Below, piece after piece: positions 35,255 through 44,916 of a stretch of 64,000 bases of DNA (position 1 is its first letter; every line of letters starts with the position of its first letter). The DNA comes from Sporosarcina sp. P2. GTDB taxonomy: Bacteria; Bacillota; Bacilli; Bacillales_A; Planococcaceae. The DNA lies in the NCBI RefSeq assembly GCF_002743255.1, contig NZ_PDYY01000001.1, positions 419,248 through 483,247 of the forward strand. Reading direction: 5' to 3'. Under the pieces are notes generated by a model, which was not told the DNA's origin, searched no databases, and was given only the letters and a program-made list of their open reading frames with translations. Made by a program: the position numbers and the translations under genes.

Positions 35255-35767
35255 TCAATATACTGCAACCCAGCCCTCAGGTGTAACGAAAATCCGAAGA
35301 GCTACTACTTGGCGATCCGCTGCCAATGTGAAATAATGACGAATGTTTTCTGGTACAGAAATTAAATCACCCGGATCTAGATGCACTTCAAAAAAGCGCT
35401 GATCTTTTCCTTGAATAACGAATATACCATGACCACTGACGATAAAACGAACTTCGTCATCGGTATGATGATGCTCCCGCTCGAAGTTCTTCAACATTTC
35501 CTCGATATTCGGTGTGTCTTTAGATAACGAGATGACATCTGCCGCTTTATAGCCACGTCGTTCAGAAATTGCATCAATATTTGATTTGAAAGCGTGGAGA
35601 ATCTCTTCTTTTTCAGAATCCGTCAGATTGAACTTTTCCCGGAGATGTGCAGGTAATTGGTCAATCGGCCAGTGTTCATAAATAACTTCTTGTTGGGTGA
35701 GGAATTGGGCAACTTCCTGTTGTCCTTCAATCACTTCGTTTGCCCCTTGAATCGTAATCGTTGCCAT
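35255..35767 (-). CDS. mtnD: Acireductone dioxygenase
   Basis: Methionine salvage enzyme of 170 residues; with Fe2+ it converts acireductone to 4-methylthio-2-oxobutyrate and formate. The cupin metal site is clear: EREHHHTDDEVRFIVSGHGIFVI supplies two His and a Glu, and the last His lies in NIRHYFTL. Length and sequence fit the bacterial ARD family. Last gene of the mtnK-W-X-D cluster, 28 bp after mtnX. Confidence 0.93.
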   Translation of the reverse strand: MATITIQGANEVIEGQQEVAQFLTQQEVIYEHWPIDQLPAHLREKFNLTDSEKEEILHAFKSNIDAISERRGYKAADVISLSKDTPNIEEMLKNFEREHHHTDDEVRFIVSGHGIFVIQGKDQRFFEVHLDPGDLISVPENIRHYFTLAADRQVVALRIFVTPEGWVAVY

Positions 35768-35795
35768 AGTAGTAGTCGCTCCTATCTATTTGAAA

Positions 35796-36449
35796 TTATA
35801 ATTGTGCTTTCACGATGTCGATACAGTCGGTAAATACTTCAAAGCGCGAATACGGAATGTCCAGTTTCTCGCAAGTTTCTGCTAGGAAGTCCCTCGCAAT
35901 GACTACATCAGCCAATTTTGCGGCTTCAAAGTCTGTTACCGAATCACCGATGACAATGCGTGTCTGTTGCTGATCTGATAGCTTACGCATGATAGACGGT
36001 TTACAGCAACCACAATCTTGCTTCGTGCAGTGCGCATCACAAGCATGTGGATAATGAATCCTAATTCGTTCTTCGTCAAATGTCGCTTCATTACAATAAA
36101 TTTGATCAATAGGTCCAAAAGGCTCGAGCACAGGATGAACGAAGAAATCGATTCCGCCACTGACAATATAGAGTGGAATATTCTGTTCCCTCGTAAACTG
36201 TACAAACTCGCTGAATCCTTCTCTGATTTCCGCATCCCGTAAGACGAAAGAAATGATATCCTTTTGTAGCGAACTCGGAATGAACGAAAACAGTTGCCTG
36301 ACCCCATCTTGGATCGAGATGTTTTGTTGTAATATATCATCTGTTATCTCTTTCCAGCCAGGCACTGCGAATTCTTTCATAATGCTGATAATATTATCTT
36401 CTTTCGTAATCGTCCCATCAAAATCACAGAAAATTACTACGTTACTCAT
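35796..36449 (-). CDS. mtnX: 2-hydroxy-3-keto-5-methylthiopentenyl-1-phosphate phosphatase
   Basis: HAD-superfamily phosphatase of 217 residues making acireductone in the methionine salvage pathway. The nucleophile motif CDFDGTITKEDN is at the N-terminus, motif II SGG near residue 100 and motif III GDSVTDFEAAK near residue 170. A Cys cluster CDAHCTKQDCGCCK near residues 138-151 is typical of MtnX. It follows mtnW by 15 bp. Confidence 0.93.
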   Translation of the reverse strand: MSNVVIFCDFDGTITKEDNIISIMKEFAVPGWKEITDDILQQNISIQDGVRQLFSFIPSSLQKDIISFVLRDAEIREGFSEFVQFTREQNIPLYIVSGGIDFFVHPVLEPFGPIDQIYCNEATFDEERIRIHYPHACDAHCTKQDCGCCKPSIMRKLSDQQQTRIVIGDSVTDFEAAKLADVVIARDFLAETCEKLDIPYSRFEVFTDCIDIVKAQL

Positions 36450-36464
36450 CGTTCACCCTCCACT

Positions 36465-37658
36465 TTACTTAACGTCAATCGTGCCCCATTGATCCAATGC
36501 GAGCCGCAAGGGGCTGGATGTTTTTGCAGCTTCTGGTAACGGAATTTGATGAACACTTGCATCGATTGCTGCGCGGAAAGCCTGTGCACCAGGTGTTGGA
36601 CCATCTGGGTGCCCAAAAATTCCGCCTCCTGCATTGATGACCAAGTTGTCACCGAAGTCTTCAAGCAACTGTGGGACCATTCCCGGATGAATTCCAGCAG
36701 AAGGCACTGCAAACGTTCGCTCAAATCCATTATCTTTTATTAACTCCTCATTAATCCCCAGGGCATCTTCGCGTGAAATCGCTACATTGCCATATGGACT
36801 CGGGAAGAGCGAGAGGTCACCACCAACTAGACGCGTCAACTTTCCAACAAGCAAAGGATAGGAAAATCCACTGCCAGCTTGACCTGCGAGCACACCGGAT
36901 AATGCGGAGTGGGCGAGAATCGGTAATCCGATATTATCGTTTTCCCGTAGTGATTGTAGCGTATCCAGACCATAGGCATGCACATTGAATAATAAAGCGC
37001 TTGCGCCTAGTTCAGTTGCGCGTTCTGCTTTTTCATGCAATTCATGGGATCTCCCTGATAAATTGACGGCATATAAAGCATGTGCGCCTGTTTTCTCGTA
37101 ATGATGTGTGAGAATGTCTTTAGCAGTAGTTACGCGTTGATAAAAAGGTGTTAATTCATTTTCGAACAGAATTTCATCGTCCTTGATCAAATCGATACCA
37201 CCAGCTAATAACTCTTGGAGTTGAGTGGAGAAAAAGGATAAATCCCGTCCCATCACTCCTTTGAAGATCGCTTTCAATAGCGGTCGATCGTAGACACCGA
37301 GCTTTTCTCGAATACCCTTGACACCAAAGCGTGGGCCAGGGAATTGTGCGAGTAATGGATTGTCAAACTGCAAATCAATCAGTTCATACCCTTCGAAAAA
37401 GGATAATTTTCCGTAGACCGTAGTAAAGATTGCCGGAAGGTCTGCTGAAAAGTTAGCAGACGGATAAAAAATCGTCACGGTGTCTTTCTGCTCGCCTTTG
37501 ACAACAGATACCAATTCGCCTTTATGATGTTTCAATTGTTGCTGCTCAATATGGGGAATATCGGTCCATGAACCAATCGTTAATCCAAGAGCATGTTGTT
37601 CTGCAATTTTTTCCTGATTCGGATGAGTGGGGAATAAATAGGTTGCTGTAACGCCCAT
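36465..37658 (-). CDS. mtnW: 2,3-diketo-5-methylthiopentyl-1-phosphate enolase (RuBisCO-like protein)
   Basis: RuBisCO-like enolase of 397 residues in methionine salvage. The active-site loop with the carbamylated Lys is GGIDLIKDDEILFENE near residue 170, and the phosphate-binding glycines are in VINAGGGIFGHPDGPTPGAQAFRAA near residue 340. It lies between mtnK and mtnX in one operon and is predicted cytosolic. Confidence 0.94.
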   Translation of the reverse strand: MGVTATYLFPTHPNQEKIAEQHALGLTIGSWTDIPHIEQQQLKHHKGELVSVVKGEQKDTVTIFYPSANFSADLPAIFTTVYGKLSFFEGYELIDLQFDNPLLAQFPGPRFGVKGIREKLGVYDRPLLKAIFKGVMGRDLSFFSTQLQELLAGGIDLIKDDEILFENELTPFYQRVTTAKDILTHHYEKTGAHALYAVNLSGRSHELHEKAERATELGASALLFNVHAYGLDTLQSLRENDNIGLPILAHSALSGVLAGQAGSGFSYPLLVGKLTRLVGGDLSLFPSPYGNVAISREDALGINEELIKDNGFERTFAVPSAGIHPGMVPQLLEDFGDNLVINAGGGIFGHPDGPTPGAQAFRAAIDASVHQIPLPEAAKTSSPLRLALDQWGTIDVK

Positions 37659-37678
37659 CGAACTGCCTCCTCTACTAT

Positions 37679-38869
37679 TTATCTAGTTGCTTGAAACCAA
37701 TGACTCAATTGTTCTAGAGAATGAATATGTTTTCGCTCCATAATCATATATTTACCTAGTGCTAAGACCTCTTTTCTAGCCGCCATGCGCAAGTCTTCAT
37801 CTTGTTCTGTATTCATGTCTGGAATTTGTGCAATACTGATCGCCCGTCGTACTAGTTCGCATCCTGCATAGCCAATGATATCAGTAAAGAGTTCTTCCAT
37901 AATAATCGTGTAAAATCCATCGACTTTCGTATAGCGTTCATGTGTACTGGTCTGCCATAGGTTTGAAAATGTTTCCGCAAATGCATACCATGTTTCTTTC
38001 GCTTGCTCAAAACGCTTTTCTTTATAGTTGGGGAAGGCAATCCCGTTCAAAAATAGGTTCGCGATGAATTGTCCAAGGTCAAAACCAAAAGGACCGAAAA
38101 GTGCAAACTCCGTATCGAAAATGACTGTTCGGTTATCTCCCGTGAAAATTGCGCCGCTATGCAAATCGCCGTGAATAAGGCCATCCGCTTTTGTCATGAA
38201 TTTATGTTTCAGTTGAGCTACTTCGAGTAATAAGCGCTGGTCTTGACTGAGGAATTTCACTTCATTGCGCATACCAGTCTCACACTCATTGGTCTCGTGG
38301 TCACTGTACGGCCAATCAAACACCAATTGCTCAGTTAACTGTCTCATTCCAGGGTTTGCTAATCGTGCTTGTAGCTCCTTTTTAATGGGCGAGGGCATAT
38401 AGAAATCAGATGTTTTAAACAGCACCTCAGCAGTCATCTTGCCGATGTCTGTCGCAAAGCGAGCGGACTCACTTCCATTGATTAATGCAGTTCGGCCAAC
38501 TTCAAGAGGAAGCATGTCTTCCATCACAACGATCGCCATCACTTCGTCCAAATGTAAGACGGAAGGCACGCTTTTCGGAAGGATTTCTTCGTATACCTTC
38601 ATCACTTCCGCTTCAATACGTACGCGGTCAAGTGGTAGAGGCATCGATTCGCCAACAACTCGTGCGTATGGAACTGCTTGCTTAAAAATGATGGACCTAT
38701 ATTCATTTCGTAGTCTATATACGTGATTGATCTTGCCATCACTTACTTCAATAACTTTTATGTCTCCAGGTTCAGGAAAGAAACCTAGATTTCTCACATA
38801 CTGTTTGATCTCCTCGATTTCTAAAAAACGATATGTAGTATAGTTCTGTTCATTGACAAATACGTCCAT
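37679..38869 (-). CDS. mtnK: 5-methylthioribose kinase
   Basis: Kinase of 396 residues phosphorylating methylthioribose, the entry to methionine salvage. Conserved segments: VSDGKINHVYRL nucleotide loop, FKQAVPYARVVGES, the catalytic region GLIHGDLHSGAIF and metal ligand in IFDTEFALFGPFGFDLGQ. CAGGAGGTCG supports the ATG at 38869; the longer frame to 38908 runs into the leader terminator. First gene of mtnK-W-X-D. The isomerase mtnA and dehydratase mtnB usually needed between these steps are absent here. Confidence 0.93.
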   Translation of the reverse strand: MDVFVNEQNYTTYRFLEIEEIKQYVRNLGFFPEPGDIKVIEVSDGKINHVYRLRNEYRSIIFKQAVPYARVVGESMPLPLDRVRIEAEVMKVYEEILPKSVPSVLHLDEVMAIVVMEDMLPLEVGRTALINGSESARFATDIGKMTAEVLFKTSDFYMPSPIKKELQARLANPGMRQLTEQLVFDWPYSDHETNECETGMRNEVKFLSQDQRLLLEVAQLKHKFMTKADGLIHGDLHSGAIFTGDNRTVIFDTEFALFGPFGFDLGQFIANLFLNGIAFPNYKEKRFEQAKETWYAFAETFSNLWQTSTHERYTKVDGFYTIIMEELFTDIIGYAGCELVRRAISIAQIPDMNTEQDEDLRMAARKEVLALGKYMIMERKHIHSLEQLSHWFQATR

Positions 38870-38890
38870 CCATACGACCTCCTGTAGTAT

Positions 38891-38922
38891 AAAAAAAGAC
38901 CGATCCATTAACGGACAGGTCT
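38891..38922 (-). terminator. Leader terminator (attenuator) before mtnK
   Basis: On the minus strand AGACCTGTCC...GGATCGGTCT forms a hairpin followed by seven T, within the untranslated leader about 20 bp before the mtnK ribosome site. An upstream ACAGG near 38971 could pair with CCTGT of the terminator arm as an antiterminator. Confidence 0.65.
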
Positions 38923-39050
38923 GTTACAAACAAATGTCTATCTCATTATTTGGTAATGTAGCCTGTATGCCGAGTTCTCTAGTTGTGTTATTTGACTATA
39001 AATCCTACTAAATATGTAGAAATTATCACATGAATCAAATAATTTGTCAA
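38923..39050 (-). promoter_or_regulatory. mtnK promoter and unclassified mRNA leader
   Basis: On the minus strand TTGACA (39050-39045) and GATAAT (39027-39022) are 17 bp apart, giving a leader of about 145 nt. It ends in an intrinsic terminator. I looked for S-box (SAM-I), T-box and preQ1 core sequences and do not recognise any, although mtnK of relatives is controlled by a SAM riboswitch. Confidence 0.6.
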
Positions 39051-39123
39051 TTAACTTTAAAAGTATTCGGATTAGTTGTAGTATTATGCTATTGAAGATG
39101 TGAAGATAGGAGCTTGTTTACAT

Positions 39124-40803
39124 ATGATAAAACGACAGCCTCGCTTTCGACGAGAGGATATATTGGAAAATATACGAACAGAAGAATTCGATGTACTTGT
39201 AATAGGAGGCGGCGTGACGGGAGCAGGTATAGCGCTTGATGCAGCGAGTCGAGGACTAAATACGGTGTTAGTAGAAATGCAGGACTTTGCGGCTGGAACG
39301 TCTAGTCGCTCTACGAAAATGATTCATGGGGGATTGCGTTATTTAAAGAACCTCGAGTTTAAAATCGTTTCACAAACTGGACAGGAACGTGCGGTAGTGT
39401 ATGAAAACGGACCACATGTGACGACACCTACATGGCTGTTGTTGCCCATTTATAAAGGAGGGACGTTTGGTAAATTTAGCAGTTCAATTGGTTTGCGTGT
39501 CTATGATACATTAGCCAAAGTAAAGAAATCAGAACGTAAAAGCATGTTATCAAAAAAGCAGACACTTCGTGATGAACCAAAGTTGAATCCAACAGGTCTC
39601 CTCGGTGCAGGGAAATTCGTAGAATATCGATCAGATGATGCACGTTTAACGATTGAAGTGATAAAAGAAGCTGTTCAGTACGGAGCCTCGGTTTTAAATT
39701 ATACAAAAGTGACAAAATTTGTTTATCATGACGGCAAAGTAGCAGGTGTCGAAACGATTGATCAATTAACGGGAAAATCTCGAATGATTTTCGCTAAAAA
39801 AGTCATCAATGCAACTGGACCATGGGTTAATGAAGTCCGTCACAAAGATGCAGTGCCTGATCAAAAACAACTTCATTTAACTAAAGGTGTTCATTTGGTC
39901 TTTGATCAACGGGTCTTTCCTTTAGAACAAACTATTTATTTTGATACACCGGACGGGCGCATGGTGTTGGCGATTCCGCGCAATGGCAAAACATACATAG
40001 GAACAACCGATACAGATTATCGAGGAAGTTTGACGGAGCCGCAGATTACACAGGCGGATAAAGAATATTTGCTAAATGCTATTCATTTTGTTTTTCCGAA
40101 ACTGGAGATTAGCGAAGAACAAATTGAATCGGGTTGGGCAGGCCTTAGACCACTTATACAAGAAGAAGGAAAGAGCGTTTCGGAGATATCCCGAAAAGAT
40201 GAAATCTGGATTTCAGATTCCGGTTTATTAACGATTGCTGGCGGAAAGTTAACAGGGTATCGCAAAATGGCAGAAACGATTGTCGATCGTATCGCTGCAG
40301 ATCTTAAAATTTCATATGGCAAAAAAGTTCCGTCTTGCCGTACAAAAAAACTACCTATTTCAGGTGGTCATGTAGGTGGTTCAAAAGGATTTGAAGCTTT
40401 TGTTAAGAGAAAAGTTAAAGAAGGGATGAGCCTAGGATTATCTGAGCAAACGGCTTATGCACTCGTAACTCATTATGGATCGAACATCGATGAGATATTC
40501 GGCGTCATCCAAAACGGAAAGGCTGATGCACGAAGAGCCAATTTACCGATTGAAATTTACGCACAAGCGTGGTATTCCCTTTCAAAAGAATTCGTTTGTA
40601 CACCTGTAGACTTTTTCTGGAGACGAACGGGCGCATTGCTCTTTGACATCGACTGGGTCGATCAATGGCAAGAGCCTGTCATTAATTTCCTAGCTGTTCA
40701 ACTTGGCTGGTCAAGTGCCGTGAAGAAAAAAATGACCGAAGAGTTAGAGCGTACTAAACAATTGTGTAAGGGAACACTAATCGAAGAAAAAATACAATCA
40801 TAA
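39124..40803 (+). CDS. glpD: Aerobic glycerol-3-phosphate dehydrogenase
   Basis: FAD-dependent membrane-associated enzyme of 559 residues oxidising glycerol-3-phosphate to dihydroxyacetone phosphate with quinone. FAD motif VLVIGGGVTGAGIALDAASRGLNTVLVE near residue 24, then GTSSRSTKMIHGGLRYL; GTTDTDYRG near residue 300 and the C-terminal DUF domain are typical. ATG 39124 has GATAGGAG upstream. It is divergent from mtnK. No glpF/glpK neighbours and no clear GlpP antiterminator hairpin were seen. Confidence 0.94.
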   Translation: MIKRQPRFRREDILENIRTEEFDVLVIGGGVTGAGIALDAASRGLNTVLVEMQDFAAGTSSRSTKMIHGGLRYLKNLEFKIVSQTGQERAVVYENGPHVTTPTWLLLPIYKGGTFGKFSSSIGLRVYDTLAKVKKSERKSMLSKKQTLRDEPKLNPTGLLGAGKFVEYRSDDARLTIEVIKEAVQYGASVLNYTKVTKFVYHDGKVAGVETIDQLTGKSRMIFAKKVINATGPWVNEVRHKDAVPDQKQLHLTKGVHLVFDQRVFPLEQTIYFDTPDGRMVLAIPRNGKTYIGTTDTDYRGSLTEPQITQADKEYLLNAIHFVFPKLEISEEQIESGWAGLRPLIQEEGKSVSEISRKDEIWISDSGLLTIAGGKLTGYRKMAETIVDRIAADLKISYGKKVPSCRTKKLPISGGHVGGSKGFEAFVKRKVKEGMSLGLSEQTAYALVTHYGSNIDEIFGVIQNGKADARRANLPIEIYAQAWYSLSKEFVCTPVDFFWRRTGALLFDIDWVDQWQEPVINFLAVQLGWSSAVKKKMTEELERTKQLCKGTLIEEKIQS

Positions 40804-40808
40804 GTCTG

Positions 40809-40850
40809 CAACCTCTGCCAAAGTGGAACGGTAGAGGTTGTTTATTTTTT
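40809..40850 (+). terminator. Terminator of glpD
   Basis: CAACCTCT and AGAGGTTG form the stem, followed by TTTATTTTTTT, directly after the stop codon. Confidence 0.75.
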
Positions 40851-40958
40851 TGTTCGATTGCCTATAATATGAAGGAAATAAAAAATCATCATTTTTAAAA
40901 ATTAACAGTATGTTTTTTTAAAATCTGCTCATTCTATTGTCAGAAGGAGGTGGACAAC

Positions 40959-41162
40959 ATGCCAAACAACAGTAACTCAAACCAACTATTAGTGCCAGGT
41001 GTACAACAGGCGATCAACCAGATGAAGGAAGAGATCGCAAACGAATTCGGTGTAAACCTTGGACCAGACTCCACATCGCGTGCCAACGGATCCGTCGGCG
41101 GAGAAATTACAAAGCGATTAGTGCGTCAGGCTCAATCTCAAATGAACGGTTATACGAAGTAA
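40959..41162 (+). CDS. Small acid-soluble spore protein, alpha/beta type
   Basis: DNA-binding spore protein of 67 residues that protects spore DNA. Both family signatures are visible: a first helix [18 protein letters not shown] (germination protease cleaves in the E(I/F)A region) and the second signature [27 protein letters not shown] at 40942-40950 precedes ATG 40959; the frame start at GTG 40950 overlaps it. Expression by the forespore sigma factor is expected but no promoter was confirmed. It shows the organism forms spores. Confidence 0.95.
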   Translation: MPNNSNSNQLLVPGVQQAINQMKEEIANEFGVNLGPDSTSRANGSVGGEITKRLVRQAQSQMNGYTK

Positions 41163-41229
41163 TCGGTTCTATTCCCCAGATTAGCATGTGAAAAATCAAT
41201 GTCACTATACGCTTTGATTTCTCAAAAAC

Positions 41230-41276
41230 AAAAAGACGATGATTCATTCGAATGTGAATGGATTGTCGTCTTTTTT
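41230..41276 (+). terminator. Terminator after the spore protein gene
   Basis: AAAAAGACGAT and ATTGTCGTCTTTTTT form a long hairpin with a T-run, 70 bp after the stop codon. Confidence 0.75.
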
Positions 41277-41277
41277 G

Positions 41278-41782
41278 TGAGGTTAGAGACATTTTGACAT
41301 TAAAATAAATAGTCGGAAGAGACACGATTGAACTAAAAAAGAATAGAAAATATGCTGCATATCCATGATGGCGACCATGAAACGTTACATAGTTGAAACT
41401 ATATAAAATGATGAATAAGGTTGAATAATAATACTGGTATACCGTCATCTGTAAACAGGTTAACTGTTCAGGTAATGGTGTACTAAATATAAAACTATTG
41501 AGGATGTCCAAATGAAACGCTGGATACGGTTTGTAGTCGTTGTCCCGTTTGTTCTTTCTTCCGATACTACACCGAAGGTCATGAACAGTATTCCAAGCAT
41601 TGCAAAAAAGCACAAGACTTAATAGCCACTGGTAAAATAAAAATTACAAGTAGATCTTCTCACCAAGGGTGAAATTATTTTCCACTTTTGCATATTTTCT
41701 ATCCTTCATATAATCTTCAGAAACACCCGCTACCATTCAGGGGACTTTTCCTTCATAATGAATAGTATAGGCAGGTGTATAA
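41278..41782. other. Intergenic region with a Cys-rich reading-frame fragment
   Basis: No intact gene is seen. On the plus strand from 41503 one frame without a usual start reads a zinc-finger-like pattern (TVCSRCPVCSFF, then EGHEQYSKHCKKAQ) up to about 41640, where it loses coding character. It may be a decayed gene. A 168-codon minus-strand ORF (41613-41107) crosses the spore gene and its terminator and is rejected. Confidence 0.3.
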
Positions 41783-42667
41783 ATGAAGAAATTACTACTA
41801 GTATTACTCATCTGTTTGGGGATCTATGCAGTCGTTACTCAATGGACCGATGTGCAACCGATAGATGACAATTGGAGTGCATCTTCTGAGGCTATGATTC
41901 TTTTGAATGCAGATACAGGTGAGGTGTTATATGAGAAAAACAGCAAAAAGTCCTTACCGATTGCTAGCATGACCAAATTAATGACGCAATATATCGTGTT
42001 GAATACGATCAAAAATGGCACGATTTCCTGGGAAACTATCTACCAGCCAAGTCCCACCGTTCTAAATATGGCACAGTTTGCGAGTGCTGCGAAACTAGGC
42101 ATGCAGGCCAATGAAAGCTACACAGTACGTGAATTATTTACTGCGATGACGATCATTTCAGCGAATGATGCGGCCCTTGCTTTGGCTGAAATGGTGGGTG
42201 GAACGGAAGAGGAGTTCGTTGCCATGATGAATGAACAAGCGCGTGCGTTTAAACTAAAGAAAACTGTTTTCTTTAATCCACATGGCTTGGATGGCGATTA
42301 TTTAGGTAGAGGCGAAGGGAAAAACAATTTGGCTTCCGCTAAAGACCTGGCAATTATTGCGGATCGACTCATTCAAACGCATCCCGAAGTATTGGAATTT
42401 ACTAGTATGACACACTTCATGTCTACACAAGGAGTAAAGATGTGGAATACGAATCTTCTGTTGCCTGGTATGCGTATGCAAATGAATGGAATGGATGGGT
42501 TAAAGACGGGATATACGGATGCCGCTGGTTCTTGTTTTACAGGAAGCGGGGTATTCAATGGAGAACGCGTAATTTCCGTATTAATTGGAGTAGAGGAAGT
42601 AGACGGCGATACAATAGAACCGCGTTTTAATGTGACACGGGAAATGGTGGAGCGCTATGCGCAGTGA
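41783..42667 (+). CDS. D-alanyl-D-alanine carboxypeptidase (penicillin-binding protein, DacF type)
   Basis: Serine D,D-carboxypeptidase of 294 residues trimming peptidoglycan stem peptides. The N-terminal helix (residues 2-20) acts as signal or anchor. Active-site motifs: SMTK near residue 63 (SxxK), SAN near residue 119 (SxN) and KTG near residue 242. It is short for DacF, lacking the C-terminal beta domain and amphipathic helix of PBP5-like enzymes. The start overlaps a GCAGGTG ribosome site. Confidence 0.88.
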   Translation: MKKLLLVLLICLGIYAVVTQWTDVQPIDDNWSASSEAMILLNADTGEVLYEKNSKKSLPIASMTKLMTQYIVLNTIKNGTISWETIYQPSPTVLNMAQFASAAKLGMQANESYTVRELFTAMTIISANDAALALAEMVGGTEEEFVAMMNEQARAFKLKKTVFFNPHGLDGDYLGRGEGKNNLASAKDLAIIADRLIQTHPEVLEFTSMTHFMSTQGVKMWNTNLLLPGMRMQMNGMDGLKTGYTDAAGSCFTGSGVFNGERVISVLIGVEEVDGDTIEPRFNVTREMVERYAQ

Positions 42668-42752
42668 TGGTTCACTACGATCCGTTTATGGATGCAAAGA
42701 TGCCCATTACTACCGATTGGATAATAGCATGATGAACACCAAATGAAAATTC

Positions 42753-42802
42753 AAACAAGACTGCACTAGAAACAATCATTGTTTCTAGTGCAGTCTTGTT
42801 TT
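42753..42802. terminator. Bidirectional terminator between dacF-like gene and bioA
   Basis: AAACAAGACTGCACTAGAAA and its perfect 22-bp complement flank a six-base loop, with A-rich and T-rich ends, between two converging genes. Confidence 0.85.
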
Positions 42803-42815
42803 ATAAAGCTTGTAG

Positions 42816-44186
42816 TTATTGCTGGATATTACCCATGCCCACTAATTCTTCCGTCGCCGCCTGTATTCCTGCTTTCATCAGTTTCACCATCTCCGCTAAC
42901 TGTTCATTTGAAGTAGCGAGAGGTGGCATCAGGACAATGACGTCGCCGAGCGGCCTAGTCAGTAAACCGAGCTCTCTCATTATAAGCGTAGCGCGGTAAG
43001 CAATACGGCTTTCCACTGGGAAAGATTCTTTAGTATGCTTGTCTTTGACGATTTCAATTCCGCACATCAAGCCACATTGTCTAACATCTCCCACATGCGG
43101 AAGTTGCTGAATATCCACTAGCAATTCTTTAAGTAACGCAGCTTTTTCCTCTGCTTGCTTCACTAGTTGCTCTTTTTCGAAAATCTCCAAGTTCGCTAAT
43201 GCCACTGCACATCCCAGCTGGTTCCCCGTGTAGGAGTGTCCGTGGAAGAATGTTTTCATTTCTTCATATTCTCCGTAAAACGCATTGTAAATTTCTTCGG
43301 TCGCGAATGTAGCAGCGACTGGCAAATAGCCTCCTGTAAGCCCTTTTGCTACAGTCATTAGATCAGGCTTTATGTCTTCATGCTCGACAGCGAACATTTT
43401 CCCAGTCCGTCCGAAACCGGTGGCTACTTCGTCGACAATTAGTAATACGTTAAATTCTTTGCATAATTTTTCAACGCCCTTTAAATAACCTGCTGGCATC
43501 GTATTCATTCCGCCGGCTCCTTGAATCATCGGCTCCAGCACCATCCCTGCGATTTCTTCATGACGTTCTTCAAATAGCAAACGCAGTTGACGTAGGCTTT
43601 CATCTCGCACGGTATTCGCATCACCTGAAGGATGGCGGTAAACTGACGGGAACGGGATGACGAGCGCATTAAATAATAGGGAAGTATAGACTTTGTGATA
43701 CAGTTCAATAGACCCAACACTCATCGTACCGACCGTATCGCCATGATATCCATTGCTGACGGTCACAAAACGCGTTTTTTTCTCGAGGCCTTTATTCTGC
43801 CAATATTGATACGCCATCTTCACCGCTATTTCAACAGCCGTCGCGCCGCTGTCGGAGTAAAATACACGCGTCAATTTTTCAGGTACTAATTCCACTAATT
43901 TCTCCGCCAGCAGAATCGAAGGTATATTTGCAGCACCGAGTAACGTGGAATGCGCAATGGACTGCAGTTGTGTTTGAATCGCGTCGTCTAGCTCTTTTTT
44001 TCGGTGGCCGTGTACATTTAGCCACAAAGAAGAATAGCCGTCCAAATACGTTTTGCCATGTATATCCGTAACGGTCACACCTTCGCCACTTGCGATGATC
44101 AACGGATCTTTTTCGTAATCCGACATTTGCGTAAACGGTAGCCACATATATTGCTTACTTTTCTCGAGCAACTGATTTGCTTCCAC
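42816..44186 (-). CDS. bioA: Adenosylmethionine-8-amino-7-oxononanoate aminotransferase
   Basis: PLP aminotransferase of 456 residues making 7,8-diaminopelargonic acid from KAPA in biotin synthesis. Class III features: [38 protein letters not shown], and [18 protein letters not shown] before the PLP Lys in [11 protein letters not shown] near residue 285. The start is GTG 44186, with GAGGAGG about 9 bases upstream, and overlaps the bioD end by 32 bp. No bioB, bioF or bioW is present in the window. Confidence 0.95.
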   Translation of the reverse strand: MEANQLLEKSKQYMWLPFTQMSDYEKDPLIIASGEGVTVTDIHGKTYLDGYSSLWLNVHGHRKKELDDAIQTQLQSIAHSTLLGAANIPSILLAEKLVELVPEKLTRVFYSDSGATAVEIAVKMAYQYWQNKGLEKKTRFVTVSNGYHGDTVGTMSVGSIELYHKVYTSLLFNALVIPFPSVYRHPSGDANTVRDESLRQLRLLFEERHEEIAGMVLEPMIQGAGGMNTMPAGYLKGVEKLCKEFNVLLIVDEVATGFGRTGKMFAVEHEDIKPDLMTVAKGLTGGYLPVAATFATEEIYNAFYGEYEEMKTFFHGHSYTGNQLGCAVALANLEIFEKEQLVKQAEEKAALLKELLVDIQQLPHVGDVRQCGLMCGIEIVKDKHTKESFPVESRIAYRATLIMRELGLLTRPLGDVIVLMPPLATSNEQLAEMVKLMKAGIQAATEELVGMGNIQQ

Positions 44187-44892
44187 TTGGTAACGCCTCC
44201 TCTAAAATTGAATAATCCCATTCTTCGTAGCATGTCTGTATCTTTTCCGAATCACTTAATGTTTCTTGAATGTCTTTCTGATAAGGAATGATCCCAATCA
44301 CTGGGACACCGCTCATCTTATAGATCATTTCCACATTCTCTTGGATGATGTTGGGGGAGTCTTGCGCCAAATCATTGAATAAAAGCCCTGCGATGCGAAT
44401 GCCTCTTGCTTTCATTGCTTCAATTGAAAGGAGTGTATGGTTTATCGTCCCCACTCCTGCTCGTGCCACTACTACAACAGGGGACTGCAGTTCCTCCATC
44501 CAGTCGATCATGCAATAGCCTTCAGAAGTGAGCGGAACATATAGCCCTCCAGCTCCTTCTATTACAATTCCGTCATTACTACTGCAAAGTTTCTTCACGG
44601 ATTGAGTCAATTTGTCTGTATCAATTTGTACATTTTCCAACCTAGCTGCTAAATGAGGCGAGCAAGGTGTAGTGAATAAATAGTCGGGATTTAGTTGTTC
44701 TCTGTCAGACGCTAGTCCATACGTCATACTATCTGGCGCCGCAATGCGTTCATTGTGAATAACTGCTCCCGTTTGGATAGGTTTAAACGGTACGAAATGC
44801 CGACCGTTTTTAGATAAAAAGTCACTGAGTAACACAGTGGCTACGGTTTTTCCTACATCGGTATCTGTTCCGGTAATGAATAATATCGACAC
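44155..44892 (-). CDS. bioD: Dethiobiotin synthetase
   Basis: ATP-dependent enzyme of 245 residues that closes the ureido ring to form dethiobiotin. The P-loop [12 protein letters not shown] is at the N-terminus, PIQTGA near residue 38 and [10 protein letters not shown] near residue 114. It is the first gene of the bioD-bioA pair, directly downstream of a BirA operator. AAAAGGAGAATAC precedes the ATG. Confidence 0.95.
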   Translation of the reverse strand: MSILFITGTDTDVGKTVATVLLSDFLSKNGRHFVPFKPIQTGAVIHNERIAAPDSMTYGLASDREQLNPDYLFTTPCSPHLAARLENVQIDTDKLTQSVKKLCSSNDGIVIEGAGGLYVPLTSEGYCMIDWMEELQSPVVVVARAGVGTINHTLLSIEAMKARGIRIAGLLFNDLAQDSPNIIQENVEMIYKMSGVPVIGIIPYQKDIQETLSDSEKIQTCYEEWDYSILEEALPSGSKSVAREK

Positions 44893-44916
44893 ATTGTATT
44901 CTCCTTTTAAAAATAT

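Noticed and set aside
38923..39020. SAM-I riboswitch upstream of mtnK
   Set aside because: Expected by analogy, but the conserved core sequences are not visible; only a terminator and leader are supported.
41107..41613. 168-codon minus-strand ORF
   Set aside because: It runs through the spore protein gene and its terminator, has no ribosome site and no family pattern.
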